Shown: piece after piece, positions 41,322-47,950 of the stretch | Layout of the letters: each line of letters begins with the position of its first letter | How positions within the stretch are numbered: the stretch's first letter is position 1 | Origin: Pseudomonadota bacterium | GTDB taxonomy: Bacteria > Pseudomonadota > Alphaproteobacteria > Rhizobiales > Rhizobiaceae | Reading direction: 5' to 3' | Assembly (NCBI GenBank): GCA_023451735.1 | Contig: JAEXYH010000061.1 | Coordinates: 1 to 47,950, forward strand | DNA: 47,950 nucleotides | Notes under the pieces: generated by a model | Database searches by the model: none | The model's input: the letters and a program-made list of their open reading frames with translations, nothing else | Told to the model about the DNA's origin: nothing | Position numbers and translations under genes: made by a program

Positions 41322-42712
41322 GGTCGTCCTGTGGCTGCCGCTGCCAGCCGGTCGGAACCGATCCGGGCAAGGCAGGCGGCTGAGTTTTCGCTCGGCCTTC
41401 TTTCCGATCTGACGAGATCGGCCAGCCGGCGAAGCGTGGCGTTGGTATCGGCAAAGCTTGCGAAAGCAAAGGGTTGATCCGCAGCTTTTCCCTGCGCAAT
41501 CAGAGAAACGCGATCCACGGTGCCGCAAAGCGCAAGCGCCGCCGGTTGCGGATGGGCGCAGCCCTTCAGGCAGCCTGTCACATGCAGCTTGAACGAGCCG
41601 TCCAGCAGATCACTGCATTCGGCCGCAGCCCTTGCGGCAATCTCATGGGTGGCGATCGTCGCGGAGTGGCAGGCGGGGCTGCCGGAGCAGGCGGCAATAT
41701 GACCACGCGGGTCTGTGGCGGAGATGACGAATCCGTTTATGTCGGCGAAATCCCGCAAGGTCCGGCAGGCATTTTCGGTGCCGAAGAAGAGCAGCGAGTG
41801 GTCGAAAGCCGGTTTTAGGGATTTTATTCCCAGGCGAGCGGCTTCGCCGCACAGCGCGACCAGATTTTCCCCCTTCGCCTGTCCAAAGGCTGGCCCGATG
41901 CCGACCGCATAGAGACCGTCGGAGAGCGGGAACAGATCAAAAGGCGAGACCGCAGGCCCAACTTGGGTCATCATGCTCTGGCTTGTCCCGAGTATCTGCG
42001 GCAGATCAGTTGCCTCAACGCCGTTGGATACTCGGGACAAGCCCGAAGATGACGTTGGGGGCTTTGCCGCCCAATCATTTTGCGAAACGCCGTTAGCCAG
42101 ATCTCGGCCACGCGCCTTGTTTCCCAGGCTTGCCAGCTGTTTCAAAAGCCCGATCACGGTGTCGACAACAAGTGTTTCACGTAAAACATTGAAAACGCGT
42201 GCCGATTGCTCAGTGTCGCCGAGAAGCAGTTTCCATTCTCTCTTGCCGATCGCCACCAGCCTTATATCCGCCAGTAAATCCGAGAGCCGCAGAAGCCCTC
42301 CACCATCGACCACAATAGTCATTTTCGGCGCCAGTCCGGTGATGTCGCGCGAGGTATCACGAATGGCTTTTGCCAGCGGTCGAGGATCGGCGATTTCGCT
42401 TCCGTCCGTCCCAGCAAGCGGTGGTACTTCGACCGCAAGGCCCTCGCGAAGCGGCAGGCTCAACGACCGTATTTCTGCATTGAGAAGCGGCGCAGACATC
42501 TCGCTCAGGCCCCGAACCTGAAGATTGCCGCGGGCAGAGATGTCGATCATACCGTTGCCATGTCTCAGCGCCAGTCGGCAAATGTCCGCGAGTTGTTCGG
42601 GAGAAATGGCTTCGGTCAGCGAGACGCGCGCCAACAGACCGTCGCCGGTCATCATCGGTGCCGACAGTGCCGGGCAGGCGCCCCTTTGCATGGTGAGCGG
42701 GAATGCCGTCAT
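41318..42712 (-). CDS. cobG: Precorrin-3B synthase CobG, with an in-frame repeat insertion
   Basis: A 464-aa sulfite/nitrite-reductase-like monooxygenase. It begins RGACPALSAPMMTGDGLLARV. The siroheme/[4Fe-4S] ligands are C342-x5-C348 and C381-x3-C385 (CSGSPAC, TGCLKGC). CobG uses O2 to form precorrin-3B, so its presence marks the aerobic pathway. Residues about 220-249 are encoded by an 87-bp palindromic repeat, described separately, that adds a Ser/Gly-rich segment without breaking the frame. The segment lies between the two half-domains, where an insert should be tolerated. The gene overlaps both cobN and cobH by ATGA. Confidence 0.94.
   Translation of the reverse strand: MTAFPLTMQRGACPALSAPMMTGDGLLARVSLTEAISPEQLADICRLALRHGNGMIDISARGNLQVRGLSEMSAPLLNAEIRSLSLPLREGLAVEVPPLAGTDGSEIADPRPLAKAIRDTSRDITGLAPKMTIVVDGGGLLRLSDLLADIRLVAIGKREWKLLLGDTEQSARVFNVLRETLVVDTVIGLLKQLASLGNKARGRDLANGVSQNDWAAKPPTSSSGLSRVSNGVEATDLPQILGTSQSMMTQVGPAVSPFDLFPLSDGLYAVGIGPAFGQAKGENLVALCGEAARLGIKSLKPAFDHSLLFFGTENACRTLRDFADINGFVISATDPRGHIAACSGSPACHSATIATHEIAARAAAECSDLLDGSFKLHVTGCLKGCAHPQPAALALCGTVDRVSLIAQGKAADQPFAFASFADTNATLRRLADLVRSERRPSENSAACLARIGSDRLAAAATGRP
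41967..42053. repeat. 87-bp palindromic repeat inside cobG
   Basis: The arms GGCTTGTCCCGAGTATC (41980-41996) and GATACTCGGGACAAGCC (42027-42043) are perfect 17-bp inverted repeats around a 30-nt centre. After an imperfect gap the outer ends GTCATC (41967-41972) and GATGAC (42048-42053) also pair. This matches the intergenic GTCATC..GGCTTGTCCCGAG-type palindromes abundant in Rhizobiaceae genomes (recalled, not searched). The length is 29 codons exactly, so the cobG frame is kept. Confidence 0.8.
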
Positions 42713-45700
42713 GCGACTTCTCCCACAAGCATTTCGAGCTCCGCATCCACGGCGTTGCGGCGCGGATGCCAGAGGCCGCGGTTGAGCGCCGAGCGAAAGC
42801 GTTCCCCCATATAACGCGCACCTTCGGGGTTCTGTGCCAGAAGAAACTCCCGCACGGCCTCGTCGCCGAGATAGGCATCGTAGGTGGCGTCGATCAAGGA
42901 TTGCGGAATGGCGTGGGTGGTCTCGGCGAAACCGATCAGCCGATCGACGGTTTCGACCAGTTCTGCAGCTCCGCGCGGTCCATGGCGCATCTGTCCGGCG
43001 ATGAAGCGCGGATTGGTGGCGCGGGCACGGACAACCCGTGTGACGGCCTCGGAAATCGATCTTGCTTTCGGCTTTGCTGGATCGGTCGTGTCGAGCGCAA
43101 TCACGTCCGCCTTGCCGCCGAGTGCTGCGACAGCCGCCGAAAAACCGCCAATGAAGGCAACGTCGGCCGACCCGTCCAAAAGGTCGCGACCGGGATCGTC
43201 GCCGGTATGGACAAGCAGGTCGGCATTGACGATCCGTCCGGCAAACTCGCCGGGCATATGGCTCGCCTCGCCGTCCGCGCCGCTGAAGGCGTGGCTGGTG
43301 GCGTCGAGATAGATGCGCCCAAGTTCTTCCCGCTCGCCCCATGTGCCATCGGCCAGCTTTTCCTCGATGCCCGAACCGTAGGTGCCGGGCGCTGAGCCGA
43401 AAATGCGTGGCGGAACCGAACCGTTTTTCTGTGTCTCTTCAGCCAGCGGATTGTCGCCCGGCGCTTCCTCGCGCGCCGCAATCGCCCGCATCGCAGCATC
43501 GAGAAGCGCGATCAGGGCCGGGAACATGTCGCGGAACAGGCCTGAAATCCGGAGCGTCACGTCCACGCGTGGGCGGCCGAGCTGTGCCGGCGGAAACACT
43601 TCGATGCCGGTGACGCGGCCGGTCGCCATATCCTGAACCGGCCTTGCGCCCATCAGCGCCAGAACCTGCGCCACTTCCTCGCCGCCGCTTCGAAGCGATG
43701 CGCTGCCCCAGAGATCGAAGACGAGGCTTTTCGGCCAGTCGCCGTGGTCCTGGAGATAACGGCGCAGGATTTCGTCGGCGGCACGTTTGCCCAGCTCAAA
43801 GGCGGTCGGTGTCGGCAGGGTGCGCGGGTCGCTGGCAAAGAGGTTGCGGCCGGTCGGCATCACGTCGCGGCGACCACGGGCCGGCGCACCGGCGGGGCCG
43901 GGCCGGATATGCTTGCCATCCAGCGCATCGAGCAGGGCCTGTTTCTCTGTCCCGGCGCTGGCGATCCGTAACCGGTCCTCATCGCCCGTGGCCGCTTCGC
44001 CGAAAACATGTTGACCATCCTTGATGGCAAAATCCTTGAGGTCGCAGAGGAAGGCATCGATCCGCGCCAGCGCCGTATCCGGATCGTCGTCACGGGAAAC
44101 GCCGGCATCAGTTGCAATCGTCGTGTCACGGGCTGCGTCGACAATCAGTTTCGCCAGCCGGTCGCGGCGGCGGCGGTCCAGTCCGTCGGCCTGGGCATAT
44201 TCGTCGACCAGCAATTCCAGTTTCTTTTCATCGTCCGAAAGCCCGGCACCGGTGAGGACAGGCGGCAGGTGGCCGATGGTCACGGCGGAGATGCGCCGCT
44301 TGGCGACGGCTGCCTCGCCGGGATTGGAGACGATGAAGGGATAGATCACCGGCAGGCCGCCGGTCACCAGTTCGGGGAAACACTCCTTTGACAGCGCCAC
44401 CGTCTTGCCCGGTAGCCATTCGAGCGTGCCATGGGCGCCGACATGCACGATCGCGTGGGCGCCAAGGACGCCGCGCATCCACTGGCCGAACGCCACCAGC
44501 GCGTGGCGTGGCGGTAGATCGGGACTGTGGTAATCGGCACGGCGATCAGCATTGCGTCCGCGATCCGGCGCCAAAGCCACCGTGACATTGCCGAACTGCG
44601 CTGCGCGAAAACGATATGCGCCCCCTTCGAGATCCTCATCGCTTTCGGGTGCGCCCCAAGCAGCCGACGCACCCGGTGCCGCGAGATAATCTCCGATCGG
44701 CAGAAAGCCGGCCTTTTCGTTCAAGCGATCCAGCAGATCACGCGCCGTCGCGGGTATATTTGAAACAGAGTAACCGGCCAGCGCGAGTTCACGTAACATG
44801 GAAAGCACGCTTTGCGGCACATCCAGCCCGACCGCGTAACCGGTGCGACCCGGAGCGCTCGGATAGTCCGGCATCAGGACGACGATTTTTCGATCTGCTC
44901 GCTCCGTCAGCTTCATCCGCAGAAAGGCGGCGATCCGCTCCGCCACCTGATCAACGCGGTCGACCTCGGGACGGTTGATCAGGTCGGCAGAACCGGCGCC
45001 ATCTTTAAAGGAAATCGCGCCGGCCAGAATGCGGCCGTCGAGTTCCGGCAGCACGACATGCATGGCGAGGTCGGCGGGGTTGAGCCCGCGCCTTCCCTCC
45101 GCCCAGCCCTCGCGCCTAGTGGTCGCTACAACGATCTGGAAGACCGGAATGCCGGAGCGATCGAAGATCGTCTCGTTGTTGCCGTCCGTTCCGCTGGCAA
45201 AGGCGGTGGTGGTGAGGATCGCGGCCGGCCGAAGTTCGCTCATGGCCTTTTCGACGAAGCCGATTGCTTCTGCATCCTTCAGGCCGCTGACGAAAACCGG
45301 TACGGGGGCAAAGCCGCGCGCTATTAGCGCTTCGAACAGCGCGTCGATCGGTGCCGCGTCATTGGCGAGCAACATGGACCGGTAGAACAGGATCGGCAGA
45401 CGCGGCGCATCCGATGAAAAGCCGGAGGTCAGGTTTTCCAGATCAACGATGCCTGCGCCTGGACGATAAAAACCGGCCTTCGGCATCGGTATCGCCGGCG
45501 GCAGCACATCCGCCTCACCGCTTGCCAGCGCTCCAAGGCGCTGCACCAGAAGCCGCATATTGTCCGGCCCGCCCTCACGAAAACAAGCGAGAATACCGGA
45601 AAGTGTCTCCTCGGAAACGGTCGAGGCCGCAGCCAGCCGCTCGTCATGCATGCTGCATTCGCCGGGCAGCATGACGAGCGCGATTTTTTTGCGCTTCGCC

Positions 45701-46032
45701 AGCCGCGACAGTTCCTCCACGCCATAGGACCAGCGATCGTATCCGCCGAGAATACGCAGGAGGATCACCTTCGCATGCGCGGCCGTCTTTTCCGTCCACA
45801 GATCCACCGACATGGGGTGGCGCAGATCGGAGAGATTGGTGAGAGCGAGGGAGCATCCTGGTTGATGCTTATTTTCAACATCACCCCCCTCAACCGCACC
45901 CCAAGCCGCGGCAATCCCGTTCAAATCACTGCCGGAAAAGGACAGCACCACCACATCGGCCGGCGACTGGTTGAGGTCGACGGGTTCGATCAGGTCGTCG
46001 AGAGACGACGATGTTGTGGCGAGTATGTGCAT
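42709..46032 (-). CDS. cobN: Cobaltochelatase subunit CobN (short form)
   Basis: A 1107-aa CobN. Landmarks are the N-terminal LNQSPADVVVLSFSGSDL, HPMSVDLW, YHSPDLPPRHALVAFGQWMR, HVGAHGTLEWLPGK, YPFIVSNPGEAAVAKRR and RPRVDVTLRISGLFRDMFP. It is the large subunit that inserts cobalt into hydrogenobyrinate diamide with CobS and CobT, which are not in the window. The best-known CobN has about 1275 residues; here roughly 100 are lacking after DGQHVFGE (genome about 43870-44010), while the flanking blocks are intact. It overlaps cobG by ATGA and starts 27 bp after cobW. The ribosome site before ATG 46032 is weak. Confidence 0.94.
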   Translation of the reverse strand: MHILATTSSSLDDLIEPVDLNQSPADVVVLSFSGSDLNGIAAAWGAVEGGDVENKHQPGCSLALTNLSDLRHPMSVDLWTEKTAAHAKVILLRILGGYDRWSYGVEELSRLAKRKKIALVMLPGECSMHDERLAAASTVSEETLSGILACFREGGPDNMRLLVQRLGALASGEADVLPPAIPMPKAGFYRPGAGIVDLENLTSGFSSDAPRLPILFYRSMLLANDAAPIDALFEALIARGFAPVPVFVSGLKDAEAIGFVEKAMSELRPAAILTTTAFASGTDGNNETIFDRSGIPVFQIVVATTRREGWAEGRRGLNPADLAMHVVLPELDGRILAGAISFKDGAGSADLINRPEVDRVDQVAERIAAFLRMKLTERADRKIVVLMPDYPSAPGRTGYAVGLDVPQSVLSMLRELALAGYSVSNIPATARDLLDRLNEKAGFLPIGDYLAAPGASAAWGAPESDEDLEGGAYRFRAAQFGNVTVALAPDRGRNADRRADYHSPDLPPRHALVAFGQWMRGVLGAHAIVHVGAHGTLEWLPGKTVALSKECFPELVTGGLPVIYPFIVSNPGEAAVAKRRISAVTIGHLPPVLTGAGLSDDEKKLELLVDEYAQADGLDRRRRDRLAKLIVDAARDTTIATDAGVSRDDDPDTALARIDAFLCDLKDFAIKDGQHVFGEAATGDEDRLRIASAGTEKQALLDALDGKHIRPGPAGAPARGRRDVMPTGRNLFASDPRTLPTPTAFELGKRAADEILRRYLQDHGDWPKSLVFDLWGSASLRSGGEEVAQVLALMGARPVQDMATGRVTGIEVFPPAQLGRPRVDVTLRISGLFRDMFPALIALLDAAMRAIAAREEAPGDNPLAEETQKNGSVPPRIFGSAPGTYGSGIEEKLADGTWGEREELGRIYLDATSHAFSGADGEASHMPGEFAGRIVNADLLVHTGDDPGRDLLDGSADVAFIGGFSAAVAALGGKADVIALDTTDPAKPKARSISEAVTRVVRARATNPRFIAGQMRHGPRGAAELVETVDRLIGFAETTHAIPQSLIDATYDAYLGDEAVREFLLAQNPEGARYMGERFRSALNRGLWHPRRNAVDAELEMLVGEVA

Positions 46033-46059
46033 CCTTTTCTCTGACTGCTTCTTTTGCTG

Positions 46060-47105
<1,046 letters not shown>

Positions 47106-47109
<4 letters not shown>

Positions 47110-47522
47110 GAAGGCATGTCCTCGTGATGATGAAAGGGTGGAATGCGGGCTGTCATGCCCTTGCCGCGAAGGCATGCTGGGCGGCCGCGAAGGGGCAGGA
47201 AACCACGCTCGTCCTCAGCCAGCATCATGGCACCGGCGACGATATCGTCGACATTGTCGCTGGAGAGATGGCCAAAGACATAGGACCATCCGGAGCGGTG
47301 GTTGAAGGCTGCGCTCGGGCTCTTGTCGCAATTGGCAAGACAGGTGACCGGCTTGACGGCGAGTGGCTTACCTTCGGCAGCCAGCTTCAGTGCCTCGATC
47401 AGGCCGATGCCGGGCCGGGCCTCGCTATCGGTTGCTTCACGGCAATTGGTGCAGACAAAGATTGTCACGTCGACTTCACCGGAAGTCGCCTCGGACAGGT
47501 CTTTTCGTTCATCACTCGTCAT
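47106..47522 (-). CDS. DUF1636 metal-binding protein of the cobalamin operon
   Basis: A 138-aa protein with four likely cluster ligands: C24 and C27 (FVCTNCR), C61 and C65 (TCLANCDKSP). GWSYVFGHL follows. This is the DUF1636 pattern, seen as a thioredoxin-like possible [2Fe-2S] or metal-binding protein next to cobW in many alphaproteobacteria. Its function is not known; a role in cobalt handling is inference from the operon. It is the first gene after the cobalamin riboswitch. The ribosome site before ATG 47522 is weak (GGCGG at a distance), which fits translational control by the leader. Confidence 0.85.
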
Positions 47523-47552
47523 CAGGCCGCAAACCGCCGGGTTATCTACAAT

Positions 47553-47617
47553 CGGGGTGCGCGGCAGGCGGATGAGCCATCCTGCAGTGGAAAGAAAGCT
47601 TCGTCCGGAGCACCCCG
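47553..47617 (-). promoter_or_regulatory. Long-range stem in the leader after the riboswitch
   Basis: CGGGGTGC (47553-47560) and GCACCCCG (47610-47617) can pair across about 50 nt that hold a smaller hairpin (GCAGG/CCTGC). It lies between the aptamer and the start codon, so it is a candidate part of the expression platform. No T-run follows, so control of translation or Rho access is more likely than intrinsic termination. Confidence 0.45.
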
Positions 47618-47639
47618 CCCGGAAAAGCGCAATTCTTGA

Positions 47640-47835
47640 ACGGCAGGTCTCCTGGCTCGCGGGTCGTCACCATTTGCCTGCCTTCCCAGAGAAATCCGTG
47701 GCCGGGTTTCTCCAGTGGCGTCTTTGGCAGCATGGCTCGCCGCACACAGTTGCGGGGGCAGCCGCGGCATTGGGCGTTGATCACCCGCACCGCATTCTCT
47801 CTTAGCCCCCACCGTTGCCGGCAAGGGACCGTCGT
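47640..47835 (-). promoter_or_regulatory. Cobalamin riboswitch
   Basis: Reading the minus strand, the conserved elements occur in the right order: GCTGCCCCCGCAACTGT (about 47767-47751), GCCACTGG, GGGAAGG and the B12 box AGCCAGGAGACCTGCC (47657-47642). When adenosylcobalamin is plentiful it should lower expression of the downstream genes DUF1636-cobW-cobN-cobGHIJ and perhaps the rest of the minus-strand cluster. The 5' boundary is set near the predicted transcription start and is approximate. Confidence 0.95.
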
Positions 47836-47841
47836 GGGTTC

Positions 47842-47870
47842 AAGTAAGCGCTCCGGCATGGAGCTGTCAA
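47842..47870 (-). promoter_or_regulatory. Promoter of the cobW operon
   Basis: On the minus strand TTGACA (47870-47865) and TTACTT (47847-47842) are separated by exactly 17 bp, giving a start near 47835 just before the riboswitch. The spacer is filled by the inverted repeat GCTCC-n5-GGAGC (47850-47864), which might bind a regulator. Confidence 0.6.
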
Positions 47871-47884
47871 TGTCGCAAAGCCGA

Positions 47885-47950
47885 TTGCCGATACAACCGA
47901 ATTGTCTATAGTGATTCTCGTCTTTGGTGCCCGGAAGGGCTATCCAAGGG
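47885..47950 (+). promoter_or_regulatory. Divergent promoter and 5' end of a probable second cobalamin riboswitch (cut by window edge)
   Basis: TTGCCG (47885-47890) and TATAGT (47907-47912) are spaced by 16 bp, predicting a start near 47919. The transcript would begin with TTTGGTGCCCGGAAGGGC, then CCAAGGG, at 47922-47950. This looks like the first stem and the start of the GGGAA element of a cobalamin aptamer. The diagnostic B12 box would lie beyond the window, so the call is tentative. Confidence 0.5.

Noticed and set aside
41980..42043. Terminator or frameshift hairpin within cobG
   Set aside because: No T-run, and the reading frame continues without a shift into the conserved C-terminal cluster motifs; a repeat insertion explains it better.
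45855..45890. Short imperfect palindrome in cobN (GGTTGATG...CATCACC) as a second in-frame repeat
   Set aside because: The arms are short and imperfect and the element could not be tied to a known repeat; too little to call.

Overview
The window looks like chromosomal DNA of an alphaproteobacterium of the order Rhizobiales, most likely family Rhizobiaceae (Rhizobium/Agrobacterium type). This is inferred from three things: the order rsfS-rlmH-envC-ctpA-deacetylase-rppH, the frcBCAK fructose operon with a ROK regulator, and an aerobic-type cob cluster that uses CbiD. The DNA is GC-rich and densely coding, with many 1-8 bp start/stop overlaps. No rRNA, tRNA, IS element, prophage or CRISPR array was seen.

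Layout. (1) 1-5569, plus strand: ribosome silencing factor RsfS (5' end missing), 23S rRNA methyltransferase RlmH, an EnvC-like amidase activator, the C-terminal protease CtpA, a divergent polysaccharide deacetylase and the RNA pyrophosphohydrolase RppH. (2) 5633-6395, minus: bacterioferritin and its ferredoxin. (3) 6564-11864, minus: NAD-dependent formate dehydrogenase fdsGBA-D, without the fdsC/fdhD maturation gene that commonly sits between fdsA and fdsD. (4) 12449-17784, plus: an Opp-type oligopeptide importer with fused ATPases. (5) 18125-18281, plus: a predicted small RNA of four hairpins, each showing CCTCCTCCC in its loop; the last hairpin is an intrinsic terminator. (6) 18284-23342: fructose importer frcBCA with kinase frcK, divergent from the ROK regulator. 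(7) 23415-27106: an HSL-type esterase, an exported MsrA and a CocE/NonD (S15) hydrolase. (8) 27253-32396, minus: a second dipeptide/oligopeptide-type importer with a Tat-like binding protein. (9) 32752-47950: the cobalamin (hydrogenobyrinate) cluster. On the minus strand it runs DUF1636, cobW, cobN, cobG, cobH, cobI, cobJ, cobL, cobE, cobM, cobA, cobB. The plus-strand genes cobK and cbiD are wedged between them. A complete cobalamin riboswitch precedes the DUF1636 gene. The 5' end of a probable second riboswitch, facing the other way, is cut by the right edge.

The cob genes cover C20, C17, C11, C1 (CbiD) and C5/C15 methylation, ring contraction (CobG), reduction (CobK), the methyl shift (CobH), a,c-amidation (CobB) and cobalt insertion (CobN). 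The CobST chelatase subunits and the late genes (cobO, cobQ, cobC, cobD, cobP, cobV) are not in the window. The points most worth following up are: the four-loop anti-Shine-Dalgarno RNA beside the frc operon, an 87-bp palindromic repeat inserted in frame in cobG, and the interlocked, possibly non-contiguous cob operon.
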